A stretch of DNA of 64,000 bases from Marinobacter halotolerans (GTDB lineage: Bacteria; Pseudomonadota; Gammaproteobacteria; Pseudomonadales; Oleiphilaceae): contig NZ_VMHP01000001.1 in NCBI RefSeq assembly GCF_008795985.1, forward strand, positions 1,736,001 to 1,800,000, given 5' to 3'. This document shows, in pieces, positions 43,632 to 52,487 of the stretch; positions within the stretch are counted from its first letter, which is position 1; each line of letters starts with the position of its first letter. The notes under the pieces are model-generated. The model was not told where the DNA came from. It ran no database searches and saw only the letters and a program-made list of their open reading frames with translations. The position numbers and the translations under genes are program-made.

Positions 43632-46151
43632 TTAAGCAGGCTCCACCTCAGATTCGAGCACAGGCCGCTTCTGCCCCCGCTCCGAAGTCCACTGCTGCAC
43701 CGGATCCTTCTTCTCCGGCGCATTCACAAACTCGCGGAAGCGCTTGCGCTTCTCCGGGTCCTCAACGGCGGTCTTCCACTCGCACTGATAAGTGCCCACC
43801 AGGCCCTCCATGTGCTCTTCCAGCTCCGCGCCAATGCCCAGGCTGTCTTCCAGCACCACCTGCTTGAGGTAATCCAGACCGCCCTCCAGGTTTTCCATCC
43901 ACACACTGGTGCGCTGCAGACGGTCCGCCGTGCGCACGTAAAACATCAGAACCCGGTCAATGGTGGAGACCAGTTCCTCATCGTTCAGGTCGGTGGCAAA
44001 CAGGTCGCCATGGCGCGGGCGCATGCCGCCGTTGCCGCAGACGTAGAGGTTCCAGCCGTTTTCGGTGGCAATCACGCCAATGTCCTTGCTTTGGGCTTCC
44101 GCGCATTCGCGGGTACAGCCCGATACAGCAAACTTGATCTTGTGGGGGGCCCGCAGGCCCTTGTAGCGGTCTTCCAGGTGAATCGCCATGCCCACGCTGT
44201 CCTGTACGCCATAGCGGCACCAGGTGCTGCCAACGCAGGATTTCACCGTGCGCAGGGCTTTGCCGTAGGCGTGGCCGGTTTCAAAGCCGGCGGCGATCAG
44301 CTTTTCCCAGATCTCAGGCAGCTCGCTCAGGGTCGCACCGAACAGATCGATGCGCTGGCCGCCGGTGATCTTGGTGTACAGGTTGTATTCCTTGGCCACC
44401 TGGCCCAGCACAATCAGCTTGTCCGGGGTGATTTCCCCGCCCGGCACGCGGGGCACGATGGAATAGGTGCCGTTTTTCTGCATGTTGGCCATGAAGGTGT
44501 CGTTGGTGTCCTGCAGGGGCACGTGGTCGGTGGCCAGCACGTGCTCGTTCCAGCAGGTGGCCAGGATCGATCCCACCGCCGGTTTGCAGATGTCGCAGCC
44601 GTGGCCCTTGCCATGGTCACGGATCAGGGTCTGGAAGGTGCGGATGCCATTCACCTTGACCAGATGGAACAGCTCCTGACGGCTGAAGGGAAAGTGCTCG
44701 CAGATGTCCTTGCTGACTTCCACCCCGCGCTTTTCCAGCTCGCTGTCCACCACTGTTTTCAGCAGGGCGGCACAGCCACCGCAGCCGGTGCTGGCTTTGG
44801 TTTCGCCTTTGACAGCACCAAGGTCGCTGCAGCCCGCGTCAATCACGCCGCAGATGTCGCCCTTGGTGACGTTGTGGCAGGAGCAGATCGAGGCGGTTTC
44901 CGGCAGGGCATCCGGGCCCAGAGCGGGAGCACCCCCTTCACTTTCCGGAAGAATCAGCGTTTCCGGGCTCTCCGGCAGGTCGATCTCGTTCAGGGCGTAC
45001 TGCAACAGGGTGTCGTATGGGCCGTTGTCGCCGACCAGAATGGCGCCGAGCAGCTTCTTGCCGTCTTCACTGATGACCATGCGGCGGTAATGTCCCGCCT
45101 GTTCGTCATTGAAGCGGATGCTCTTGGCGCCCTCTGTCTGGCCGTGGGCATCGCCGATGGAGCCCACGTCCACGCCCAGCAGCTTCAGTTTGGTGCTCAT
45201 GTCTGCGCCGGTGAAGGCGGCTTCCTGATCGCCGTTCAGTACCGAGGCCATGGTGCGGGCCATGGTGTAGCCGGGGGCAACCAGGCCAAAGATTTTTTCG
45301 CTCCATAGGGCGCACTCGCCGATGGCGTGAATGTGCGGGTCGGAGGTGGTGCACTGATCGTTGATGATGATGCCGCCACGTTCGCCGATGTCCAGGCCGC
45401 AGCTTCGGGCCAGCGCATCCTGCGGGCGGATACCGGCGGAGAACACAATCAGGTCGGTTTCCAGATGGGTCTCGTCACTGAAGTTCATCCGCAGGCGGGC
45501 GTTTTCGCCGTCGATGATCTCGGTGGTGGCTTTTTCGGTGTGGACCTGAACGCCAAGCTCTTCAATCTTGTGCTTGAGCAGGGCGCCGCCGTCGCTGTCC
45601 AGCTGTACCGGCATCAGGCGCGGGGCAAATTCCACCACATGGGCTTCAAGGCCCAGACTTTTCAGGGCATTGGCCGCTTCCAGTCCCAGCAGGCCGCCGC
45701 CGACCACGACGCCGGTCTTCACGCCATTGGCGCTGGCGCGGATATCATCAAGATCTTCCAGGGTGCGGTAGACCAGGCAGTGAGGGTTGTCGTTGCCCTT
45801 GATGGGTGGCACGAACGGATAGGACCCGGTGGCCAGTACCAGCTCGTCGTAGGTGTATTCGCCCTGAGCTGTTTTGACTACCTGGCCGTCTCGGTCGATT
45901 CCGGTGACACCTTCGTCCAGATGCAGGTCAATCTGATGTTCGGCGTACCATTCGGCGGTACCCATGGCCAGGTCGCTGTGGGTGGAGCCGCTGAAGTATT
46001 CAGACAGGTGCACCCGGTCGTAGGCCAACAGTTTCTCTTCGCCAAATACCTTGATATCAAAGTCGGCGGCTGCAGGTGTATCCACCAGCTTTTCCAGAAA
46101 GTGGTGGCCGACCATGCCGTTGCCGATGACGATCAGTTTTTTCTTGCTCAT
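43632..46151 (-). CDS. nirB: Nitrite reductase (NAD(P)H) large subunit
   Basis: NirB reduces nitrite to ammonium with NAD(P)H through FAD, iron-sulfur and siroheme. The 839-residue protein has FAD binding (VIGNGMVGHHFLEKL), NAD binding (VVGGGLLGLEAANALKSLGL), a BFD-like [2Fe-2S] segment (ICSCHNVTKGDICGVIDAGC), and the siroheme/[4Fe-4S] cysteines KSCVGSTWCRYGVQDSVG and SGCTRECAEAQ. The frame is open to 46301, but ATG 46151 has GAGAGGAAAC upstream and starts at the FAD domain. It lies 25 bp after the FAD oxidoreductase gene. Confidence 0.95.
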   Translation of the reverse strand: MSKKKLIVIGNGMVGHHFLEKLVDTPAAADFDIKVFGEEKLLAYDRVHLSEYFSGSTHSDLAMGTAEWYAEHQIDLHLDEGVTGIDRDGQVVKTAQGEYTYDELVLATGSYPFVPPIKGNDNPHCLVYRTLEDLDDIRASANGVKTGVVVGGGLLGLEAANALKSLGLEAHVVEFAPRLMPVQLDSDGGALLKHKIEELGVQVHTEKATTEIIDGENARLRMNFSDETHLETDLIVFSAGIRPQDALARSCGLDIGERGGIIINDQCTTSDPHIHAIGECALWSEKIFGLVAPGYTMARTMASVLNGDQEAAFTGADMSTKLKLLGVDVGSIGDAHGQTEGAKSIRFNDEQAGHYRRMVISEDGKKLLGAILVGDNGPYDTLLQYALNEIDLPESPETLILPESEGGAPALGPDALPETASICSCHNVTKGDICGVIDAGCSDLGAVKGETKASTGCGGCAALLKTVVDSELEKRGVEVSKDICEHFPFSRQELFHLVKVNGIRTFQTLIRDHGKGHGCDICKPAVGSILATCWNEHVLATDHVPLQDTNDTFMANMQKNGTYSIVPRVPGGEITPDKLIVLGQVAKEYNLYTKITGGQRIDLFGATLSELPEIWEKLIAAGFETGHAYGKALRTVKSCVGSTWCRYGVQDSVGMAIHLEDRYKGLRAPHKIKFAVSGCTRECAEAQSKDIGVIATENGWNLYVCGNGGMRPRHGDLFATDLNDEELVSTIDRVLMFYVRTADRLQRTSVWMENLEGGLDYLKQVVLEDSLGIGAELEEHMEGLVGTYQCEWKTAVEDPEKRKRFREFVNAPEKKDPVQQWTSERGQKRPVLESEVEPA

Positions 46152-46176
46152 GATGTTTCCTCTCTCTTGCTGGCGG

Positions 46177-47406
46177 CTAAGCCGCTTCGCAGTAATGCTT
46201 GCCAAAGGCCAGATGATCGCGGAATGCGCTGATGTCATCTGCCTGCTGAATGCGTTCACTGAACCAGGGGCCGTCACTGGTGTCGCCAACCAGAACCACA
46301 CCTTTTAGTCGCTGATCGCAGATCAGCAGCCGGCAATAGCGGTTGGTTTCAAGGTCCTGCCAGACCACCGATTCGGTGTGCCGATCTGCACGGGTTTGGC
46401 CGCAGGAGAAAATGGGTATACCGCTGATCTTGAGCCGCGCGGGAATAGTGGCCGGTTCGAAGGCGCTGTCACTGGCCGGGTTGGCCAATTGTTCTGCCAG
46501 TACCCGGGCCTGTTGGTAGCCCGGCTCCACCAGGCCAAAGGTTTCGCCGTCAAACTCACAGCATTCGCCCAACGCGTGGATGCACGGATCGCTGGTGGTC
46601 ATTTGCGAGTCCACGACAATGCCCCGTCCGCAGGCAAGGCCCGCGTCCCTTGCAAGCTGTACGTTGGGGGTAATGCCCGCAGCGACTACAACAATGTCGG
46701 TACTGATCAGGGTTTCGTCGTCCAGTTGCACGGCGCGAACCAGGTTGCGCCCCAGGAAAGCCGAGGGCGAAGCGCCGGTGCGGATGTTCATGCCTCGGTC
46801 AGTCAGGGCATCCGCCAGCAGGACGCCGCCGGTTTCATCCAGCTGGCGATTAAGCAGGTGCTGGCTGCGGTGCAGCACGGTCACGGCCATGCCCCGGCTT
46901 CGCAGCCCTTCTGCCGCTTCGAGTCCGAGGAAGCCGCCACCAATCACCACCGCGCGGCGGTGGCGCTGGCTGAGCTCGATCAGGCGACGGGTGTCGTTGA
47001 GATCGCGGAAAACCAGCACGTTTTTGAGCCCCTCGCCCGGAATGCCCAGCGGAGCCGGCTGTGAACCGGTCGCGAAGACCAGTCTGTCGTAGCGTTCGAC
47101 CCGGCCGGCAGCCGTTGTCACGGTGCGGTTTTCCCGATCCAGGCCGGTGACCGGATCGCCCTGGTGCACGGTGATGTTGTGGCGGGTGAACCAGTCAGCG
47201 GAGGACAGGGCCAGGCTGCGCTCGTCTGCCTCACCTGCCAGCACGGACGAGAGCTGGATTCGATTGTAGGCGGGCGTGGGTTCGCCGTTGAAGACCACGA
47301 TCCGGCCATAAGGGTGCCGGGGCTGGTCAACAAGCTGCTCGAGCAGGCGTTGCGCCACCATGCCATGGCCGCAGATCACCAGCGTTTGCGGCTGCTCCGT
47401 ATCCAT
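46177..47406 (-). CDS. FAD/NAD(P) oxidoreductase of assimilatory nitrate/nitrite reduction
   Basis: The 409-residue flavoprotein resembles the N-terminal FAD/NAD half of NirB: LVICGHGMVAQRLLEQLVDQ, YDRLVFATGSQPAPLG, AVVIGGGFLGLEAAEGLRSR, and IHALGECCEFDGETFGLVEP. It has no siroheme domain. It probably delivers electrons from NAD(P)H to NasA, which lacks a flavin module of its own (as NasC or the NasB N-terminus do elsewhere). First gene of the nir operon, downstream of a sigma-54 promoter and an attenuator leader. ATG 47406 follows GGGA; in-frame ATGs further up (47436, 47541) lie in the leader. Confidence 0.85.
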   Translation of the reverse strand: MDTEQPQTLVICGHGMVAQRLLEQLVDQPRHPYGRIVVFNGEPTPAYNRIQLSSVLAGEADERSLALSSADWFTRHNITVHQGDPVTGLDRENRTVTTAAGRVERYDRLVFATGSQPAPLGIPGEGLKNVLVFRDLNDTRRLIELSQRHRRAVVIGGGFLGLEAAEGLRSRGMAVTVLHRSQHLLNRQLDETGGVLLADALTDRGMNIRTGASPSAFLGRNLVRAVQLDDETLISTDIVVVAAGITPNVQLARDAGLACGRGIVVDSQMTTSDPCIHALGECCEFDGETFGLVEPGYQQARVLAEQLANPASDSAFEPATIPARLKISGIPIFSCGQTRADRHTESVVWQDLETNRYCRLLICDQRLKGVVLVGDTSDGPWFSERIQQADDISAFRDHLAFGKHYCEAA

Positions 47407-47477
47407 CGTTTCGATTCCCGCAATAGGTCCCGCCATAGGTCCGTTCGCTCCCGTCCGGTCTGGCTTTTCGCCAGACC

Positions 47478-47533
47478 AAAAAAAGCCGGAGTACCAATTC
47501 TTCGAAAAGATTTGATAGCCCGGCGCCAATGCC
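47478..47533 (-). ncRNA. NasT-type (ANTAR) attenuator in the nir operon leader
   Basis: Read on the minus strand, a small hairpin TTGGC-ATTGGC-GCCGG has a hexaloop with A1 and G4, the class recognised by ANTAR proteins; its core is 47522-47533. Its 3' arm GCC starts the left arm of a terminator: GCCGG...CCGGC with an inner CAAATCTT/AAGAATTG stem on a TTCG loop, then seven Ts (47484-47478). The two structures cannot coexist fully. A GC-rich hairpin (47554-47573, 7-bp stem, 6-nt loop) lies 20 nt upstream. NasT is expected to stabilise the first form and allow read-through in nitrate. Confidence 0.7.
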
Positions 47534-47601
47534 AACAACAATGATCTGATGGTCCGGCCGAATCCGCGGCCGGGACAGTCTTCCTTGTCTATCTAATACT
47601 T

Positions 47602-47617
47602 TGCGAAGGTCGTGCCA
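47602..47617 (-). promoter_or_regulatory. Sigma-54 promoter of the FAD oxidoreductase-nirBD operon
   Basis: Minus-strand TGGCACGACCTTCGCA matches the -24/-12 consensus TGGCACRNNNNTTGCW except one base, with exact GG-N10-GC spacing. The transcript would start near 47591, about 18 nt before the first leader hairpin. It is driven by RpoN with an NtrC-type activator. Confidence 0.75.
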
Positions 47618-47637
47618 ATTATTAAAAGCCCTAAAAG

Positions 47638-48525
47638 TCAGGCAGTTACTGATAATTTCGGTTCTTCTTCCTGCTCTTCTGTGCGCCGTGATAGGGCGGG
47701 TTGCACCGCAGGGGTGCCTTTATCCTCGGTCTTGCCCGGGAAACTCTGCTTTTCATAGAGGAACGATAGAACCGCCTGCCGATAGCGTACATACTCCGGA
47801 TGATCCGCCAGCGTTACCCGGTTCCGGGGCCGGGGCAGTTCGATGTGCAACTCCTCTCCGATAGTGGCGGCGGGCCCGTTGGTCATCATCACGATGCGGT
47901 CCGACAGCAGCACTGCTTCGTCCACGTCGTGGGTGATCATGATCACCGTGCTGTTCAGGTCCTGCTGGATCCTCATCAGCGAATCCTGCAGGTGGGCCCG
48001 GGTCAGTGCGTCCAACGCCCCGAAAGGTTCGTCCATCAGCAGCACGCTGGGCTTCATTGCCAGAGCGCGGGCGATGCCCACACGCTGGGCCATTCCGCCG
48101 GAAATCTCGCCGGGGCGTTTGTCCAGGGCGTGGTCCATGTTGACCAGCTTCAGGTTGTGAAGAATCCAGTCCCGGCGTTCGCGCTTGCTCATGCTCTTCT
48201 TGAACACCTGCTGTACCGCCAGCTCGACGTTTTCATACACGGTGAGCCACGGCATCAGCGAATGATTCTGGAATACCACGGCCCGTTCCGGCCCGGGGGT
48301 ATTCACTTCATGGCCATCCAGCACGCAGCCACCACGCGTAGCCTGCAAAAGCCCGGCGACAATGTTCAGAACGGTGGATTTACCGCAACCGGAGTGGCCA
48401 ATCAGCGACACAAACTCGCCTTTGCGAATCTTCAGATCAACGTTCTCCAGCGCCACGAAGGGTCCGTTCTGGGTGTCGAACGCCATCTGAACGTTGGTCA
48501 GTTCTAAATGTGGTTTGTTGCTCAT
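47638..48525 (-). CDS. nrtD: Nitrate/nitrite ABC transporter, ATP-binding subunit
   Basis: The 295-residue ATPase belongs to the NrtD/SsuB/TauB importer group. It has Walker A GHSGCGKST (about residues 43-51), FQNHSLMPWL (Q-loop), ISGGMAQRVGIARALA (signature), LLMDEPFGALD (Walker B) and ITHDVDEAVLLSDRI (H-loop). It lacks the extra solute-binding domain of NrtC. Last gene of nrtA-nrtB-nrtD on the minus strand, 10 bp after the permease. The symbol is by context. Confidence 0.88.
   Translation of the reverse strand: MSNKPHLELTNVQMAFDTQNGPFVALENVDLKIRKGEFVSLIGHSGCGKSTVLNIVAGLLQATRGGCVLDGHEVNTPGPERAVVFQNHSLMPWLTVYENVELAVQQVFKKSMSKRERRDWILHNLKLVNMDHALDKRPGEISGGMAQRVGIARALAMKPSVLLMDEPFGALDALTRAHLQDSLMRIQQDLNSTVIMITHDVDEAVLLSDRIVMMTNGPAATIGEELHIELPRPRNRVTLADHPEYVRYRQAVLSFLYEKQSFPGKTEDKGTPAVQPALSRRTEEQEEEPKLSVTA
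47702..47718. promoter_or_regulatory. NtrC-type enhancer site inside the 3' end of nrtD
   Basis: TGCACC-GCAGG-GGTGCC matches the NtrC dyad TGCACC-N5-GGTGCA at 11 of 12 positions. It lies 85-116 bp upstream of the sigma-54 promoter of the nir operon, a normal enhancer distance, but within the coding end of nrtD. Confidence 0.65.
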
Positions 48526-48535
48526 ATCAGACTCC

Positions 48536-49531
48536 TCATTCGTTCCAGGCGACTTTCTTCTGGATAACCAGCATCACCCGATCCAGTAGAAACCCGATGA
48601 AGCCGATCGCAAGTACGGCGACCATGATGCGACTCAGGGATTCGCTGCTGCCATTCTGGAATTCGTCCCAGACAAACTTCCCGAGGCCGGGGCTCTGGGC
48701 GAGCATTTCGGCGGCGATCAGCACCATCCAGGCGATGCCCAGGGAAACCCGGAGGCCGGTGAAGATCATGGGCACCGAGGATGGAAGGACGACCTTGCGA
48801 ACATGGGTCCAGAACGACAGGCGGAGCACTTTGGAAACGTTCAGCAGGTCGGGATTGACCGCCGACACACCGACACTGGTATTGATCAGCGTGGGCCAGA
48901 GGCTGCACAGGGTGACGGTGATCATTGACGTCAGGAAGGATTTCTCGAACATCGGGTCATCGCTGACGTAAGTGGCCGAGACCACCATGGTCACCAGCGG
49001 CAGCCAGGCAAGCGGGGATACCGGCTTGAACACCTGGATCAGCGGGTTTACCGCCGCCGAGAAGTGGCGGTTCAGGCCCACAATGATGCCAAGCGGTACG
49101 GCAATGACCGTTGCCAATGCAAAGCCCGCCAGCACGGTGATCAGGCTGGTCAAGATCTGGTCGAAGAATGTGGGCGCACCGGTGTAGTCGCGGATTTTCA
49201 CGTCCGCATCCGGATTCTCCGCCAGAATGCGTTGGTTGCGCTCCAATTGCATCGCCAGAAACTTGTCGGCGCGTTCACGCTGGGCGCTGTGTTCCTGCCA
49301 CAGCTGGCCGGACTGGTCCCACACCTCCGCCGGGCCTGGGAAGGCGCCGAGGGAGGTCTGTACCTGGGGGGCGGCCAGATGCCAGAACCCCAGGAACAGG
49401 ACAATGCCGATGGCGGGCAGCAACATCTGCCGGCCGGTTTCCGCAAGGCTCCGTCCGGCCAGTCGATCGGCCAGGGCGCGGAGCCAGCGCATTCCCGACG
49501 AGGTTGGAGCGTTCTGGCTGATGGTCGTCAT
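48536..49531 (-). CDS. nrtB: Nitrate ABC transporter, permease subunit
   Basis: The 331-residue inner-membrane permease of the NrtB/SsuC type has about six helices: LLPAIGIVLFLGFWHLAAPQ near residue 37, then FALATVIAVPLGIIVGLN, LAWLPLVTMVV and the C-terminal EAA-type loop INTSVGVSAVNPDLLNVSKV. An insert of about 70 residues after the first helix (residues 70-130) is typical of proteobacterial NrtB. It is cotranscribed with nrtA (50 bp gap) and nrtD. Confidence 0.9.
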   Translation of the reverse strand: MTTISQNAPTSSGMRWLRALADRLAGRSLAETGRQMLLPAIGIVLFLGFWHLAAPQVQTSLGAFPGPAEVWDQSGQLWQEHSAQRERADKFLAMQLERNQRILAENPDADVKIRDYTGAPTFFDQILTSLITVLAGFALATVIAVPLGIIVGLNRHFSAAVNPLIQVFKPVSPLAWLPLVTMVVSATYVSDDPMFEKSFLTSMITVTLCSLWPTLINTSVGVSAVNPDLLNVSKVLRLSFWTHVRKVVLPSSVPMIFTGLRVSLGIAWMVLIAAEMLAQSPGLGKFVWDEFQNGSSESLSRIMVAVLAIGFIGFLLDRVMLVIQKKVAWNE

Positions 49532-49581
49532 GTGATGTCTCCTGACATTCCGTCGTTACGGATCGTCTTTACTGGTCGTTG

Positions 49582-50949
49582 TTACGGGGTTTCAGCGCCG
49601 TTCAGGCCGATCTCGAAACTGTTGATGTAGGCGTTGGGCTCGCGGGGAGTGAACGCCACGCCGTCGATCAGTTCGCCCTGATGGGGACGGGCGAAGTTTT
49701 CCGCGTCCAGGTCCGGGAAGTCCCCGGCGCTGAGGCTGCCGTCTTCGATCAGGGATTTAGCTGCTTGCTTGTAGATGTCCGCGCGATAAACCTTGGCGGC
49801 GGTTTCCATGTACCAGTCGTCGGACTTGGGCTCGGGAATCTGGCCCCAGCGGCGCATCTGGCTGAGATACCAGATGGCATCAGACGGATAGGGATAGGTT
49901 GCGTAGTAGCGGAAGAACACATTGAAGTCAGGCACTTTTCGGACGTCGCCCTTCTCATACTCAAAGGTGCCGGTCATGGAATTGGCAATGACTTCCTCAT
50001 CTGCCCCGACATAGCTGGAGCGGGCCAGAATTTCCACGGCTTCCGGGCGGTTGGCGTTGTTGTTTTCATCCAGCCAGTGGGCGGCACGAATCAGTGCGCG
50101 CAATAGGCGAAGGTGGGTGTTCGGGTTCTTCTCGGCCCAGGCTTCGGTCACGCCAAAGACTTTTTCCGGGTTGTTGGGCCAGATTTCATAATCGGTAATC
50201 ACCGGTACACCAATGCCCTTGAACACGGCCTGTTGGTTCCAGGGCTCGCCCACACAGTAGCCTTGTATGGTTCCGGCCTCCATGGTGGCCGGCATCTGGG
50301 GCGGCGGGGTTACTGACAGGTGGACATCAGCATCGATTGTGCCACTGGTATCGCCTCTCTGCGGTGCATAAAGGCCGGGGTTCAGGCCTCCGGCGGCCAG
50401 CCAGTAGCGCAATTCGTAGTTGTGGGTGGAAACCGGAAACACCATGCCCATGCGGAAGCGTTCTCCCCGGTTGCGGTAGGATTCGATCAAGGGTTTGAGG
50501 GTGCTGGCGCTGATCGGATGAACCGGATTGCCCTGGGTATTACTCGGAATCTGCGGGCTCATCTGCTCCCAGACGTCGTTGGAAACGGTGATGCCGTTGC
50601 CGTTCAGGTCCATACTGAACGCGGTGATGATGTCCGCCTGGGTGCCGTATCCGATGGTGGCACCGAGGGGTTGGCCCGCCAGCATGTGGGCGCCGTCGAG
50701 GGTGCCTGTCACTACGCCATCCAGCAGCACCTTCCAGTTGGCCTGGGCAATCAACTCCACAAACAGGCCTTCATCCAGGAAAAAGCCTTTCTCCCAGGCG
50801 ACTGCCAGCGGGGCCATATCGGTCAGTTTGATAAACCCCAGTTTCAGATCCGGTTTTTCCGCCGGTCCGATCTCCGCCTGGGCGGTACCCAGGCCTGTTG
50901 CCAATAGTAGTGCGGCGGCCAGTGTTCTTAATTTCTTGGTGCTCTCCAT
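49582..50949 (-). CDS. nrtA: Nitrate ABC transporter, periplasmic substrate-binding protein
   Basis: NrtA binds nitrate in the periplasm for NrtB/NrtD. The 455-residue CmpA/NrtA protein has a signal peptide ([20 protein letters not shown], cut after AQA) and the family core [60 protein letters not shown] and [16 protein letters not shown] 50949 is used because GGAG lies 6-10 bases upstream and the signal peptide then starts at residue 1. First gene of nrtABD, behind a sigma-54 promoter and attenuator. Confidence 0.93.
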   Translation of the reverse strand: MESTKKLRTLAAALLLATGLGTAQAEIGPAEKPDLKLGFIKLTDMAPLAVAWEKGFFLDEGLFVELIAQANWKVLLDGVVTGTLDGAHMLAGQPLGATIGYGTQADIITAFSMDLNGNGITVSNDVWEQMSPQIPSNTQGNPVHPISASTLKPLIESYRNRGERFRMGMVFPVSTHNYELRYWLAAGGLNPGLYAPQRGDTSGTIDADVHLSVTPPPQMPATMEAGTIQGYCVGEPWNQQAVFKGIGVPVITDYEIWPNNPEKVFGVTEAWAEKNPNTHLRLLRALIRAAHWLDENNNANRPEAVEILARSSYVGADEEVIANSMTGTFEYEKGDVRKVPDFNVFFRYYATYPYPSDAIWYLSQMRRWGQIPEPKSDDWYMETAAKVYRADIYKQAAKSLIEDGSLSAGDFPDLDAENFARPHQGELIDGVAFTPREPNAYINSFEIGLNGAETP

Positions 50950-51000
50950 GATGTGCTCCCTGTATTGCGCCTGAAATGCGCGCCTGAAGGTTTTACAGAC

Positions 51001-51047
51001 AAAAAAAAGCCTGCCACCCGTGGTCGGGAGGCAGGCGCCAATGCCTG
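51001..51047 (-). ncRNA. NasT-type (ANTAR) attenuator in the nrtA leader
   Basis: On the minus strand, hairpin CAGGC-ATTGGC-GCCTG (51047-51032) has a hexaloop with A1 and G4. Its 3' arm is also the start of a strong terminator: GCCTGCC-T-CCCG, loop ACCA, CGGG-T-GGCAGGC, then eight Ts (51008-51001). The hairpins are therefore mutually exclusive. A second stem, CCCGGTC/GATCGGG with 7-nt loop (51069-51089), lies 21 nt upstream, matching the layout of the nir leader. The hairpin core GGCATTGGCGCC is identical in both leaders. Confidence 0.76.
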
Positions 51048-51114
51048 ATGATCTGTTTAAGGTTTCACCCCGATCGACGGAGGACCGGGAATCCAAATTG
51101 TCTGAAAGGTAACA

Positions 51115-51130
51115 AGCAGATGGTGTGCCA
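51115..51130 (-). promoter_or_regulatory. Sigma-54 promoter of nrtABD
   Basis: Minus-strand TGGCACACCATCTGCT matches the -24/-12 consensus with one change (CTGC for TTGC) and exact GG-N10-GC spacing. The start would be near 51104, about 15 nt before the first leader hairpin. The 308-bp gap between nasS and nrtA (50950-51257) holds this promoter, its possible enhancer and the attenuator. Confidence 0.77.
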
Positions 51131-51205
51131 GATTTCTATCTCATTGAAAAACATGAAGAGTTCAAAATTCGGCCGGCAAGGCAAGGGGCTCCAGAGCTCC
51201 GCGAC

Positions 51206-51220
51206 CCACCGTTTTAGTGC
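51206..51220. promoter_or_regulatory. Candidate NtrC site upstream of the nrtA promoter
   Basis: On the minus strand GCAC-TAAAACG-GTGG resembles the NtrC core GCAC-N7-GTGC (7 of 8 core bases; 8 of 12 over the longer dyad). It is 76-105 bp upstream of the sigma-54 promoter. Weaker than the site in nrtD. Confidence 0.35.
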
Positions 51221-51257
51221 GTGACGCTTCATTCCTGGGCGCCGCGCTGGGCCATGC

Positions 51258-52442
51258 TCAGTCCACCGCACCCACGCGCCAGTCGTGAAGTTGCTCTCCC
51301 AGAAGACGGTCGCTTGCCACGTGCACTGGGCCGTAGCGACCGGACAGGGTGAAGGGTTCCTGATGCCGCCCTTCCGTCTTGCTGTCGATCACCGGTGTAT
51401 CAATGCCCATGGAGGCGGCGGCCTCCCGGAACAGATCCGGACGGTAGACTTCTCTGACCATTTCGCCGGTCACCGAACCTAGTTGCTGACGTAGCGCCAG
51501 ACGGGATGCCAGCCAGTGGCCCTGGGAAACCCAGGGAAAATTGGCAGAATGCTGGAAAAAGTGCTGATGCAGGCGCGGATGGAACAGGCTGTAGGGATGG
51601 CTGTCCAGGGCGTTAATGCGCTCACCCAGGTATTCGGGGCGGGCAAGAATTTCCCGCAGCAGGCCATGGTTGTGCGCATTGTCCAACCACTGGCAGGCGG
51701 CTAACAGGGCCCGGATCAGGTGGCGATGCATGGTGCTGTGTTGTTCGGTCCAGTCCGAGCGCATGCCCAGGACCTTTTCCGGGGCGTTCTGCCATATCTG
51801 GTGTCCGGAATGGAGAATGCGCCCCAGCTGCTCGTATTCCAGCAGGCTGTTCCAGGGCTCACCTACGCAGCAGCCCTCGACAACTTCCGCTCGAAAGGCG
51901 TCGGCCATCTGAACCGGAGACACCGGAATAATCTGTACCTGTGACTGGGCATCCGGGCCCGCCGACGCCAGCCAGTCCCGCAGTTGCAGGTCGTGGCTGG
52001 ACCAGGGCGATACCGAAGCAAGGCGTATGGGTTCCCGTCGGGAGCGGGCCAGCGCCACCAGCGCATGGGCCGTGGCAATGGGATCGTCCAGATCAGTCCC
52101 TGAGGTGATCAGATAGTTGTAGATAGTGTTGTTCAGGGTAATACCGTTGCCATTGCGGCTCAGCACCATGCCAACAACCACCGGCACCCGGGGACGATCC
52201 ATTGCCAGGGACATGCTCAGGGGCATGGGAGCCAGCATATGTCCGCCATCTACCAGCCCGAAGCTCACCTTGTCCCGCAGCGATGCCCAGGACTCCTCGC
52301 GCACGAGTTCCACGTCCAGGCCTTCCGCATCGAAAAGGCCCAGCTCGCGGGCAACGATCAGTGGGGCGCTGTCCAGTAGAGGCACGAATCCGAGCTTCAC
52401 GTGAAAGCCTGAGTGCCGATGGAGTGGTGTCGGGTTTACCAT
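51258..52442 (-). CDS. nasS: NasS-type cytoplasmic nitrate sensor (CmpA/NrtA homologue)
   Basis: The 394-residue protein is a homologue of NrtA (VKLGFVPLLDSAPLIVAREL, GLVDGGHMLAPMPLSMSLAM, GCCVGEPWNSLLEYEQLG) but has no signal peptide: it begins MVNPTPLHRHSGFHVKLGF. That is the mark of NasS, which stays in the cytoplasm, binds NasT, and releases it when nitrate is bound. It follows nasT by 45 bp. AGGAAATC precedes the ATG. Confidence 0.88.
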   Translation of the reverse strand: MVNPTPLHRHSGFHVKLGFVPLLDSAPLIVARELGLFDAEGLDVELVREESWASLRDKVSFGLVDGGHMLAPMPLSMSLAMDRPRVPVVVGMVLSRNGNGITLNNTIYNYLITSGTDLDDPIATAHALVALARSRREPIRLASVSPWSSHDLQLRDWLASAGPDAQSQVQIIPVSPVQMADAFRAEVVEGCCVGEPWNSLLEYEQLGRILHSGHQIWQNAPEKVLGMRSDWTEQHSTMHRHLIRALLAACQWLDNAHNHGLLREILARPEYLGERINALDSHPYSLFHPRLHQHFFQHSANFPWVSQGHWLASRLALRQQLGSVTGEMVREVYRPDLFREAAASMGIDTPVIDSKTEGRHQEPFTLSGRYGPVHVASDRLLGEQLHDWRVGAVD

Positions 52443-52487
52443 TCAGATTTCCTGGTGTTCGGTTTCTTTATTTTGAGGCTCTCGGGA

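Noticed and set aside
43812..45308. 498-codon open frame on the plus strand
   Set aside because: Antisense of nirB, whose siroheme and FAD motifs are unambiguous.
46152..46301. N-terminal extension of nirB
   Set aside because: Antisense-like sequence over the end of the upstream oxidoreductase gene; FAD domain begins at 46151.
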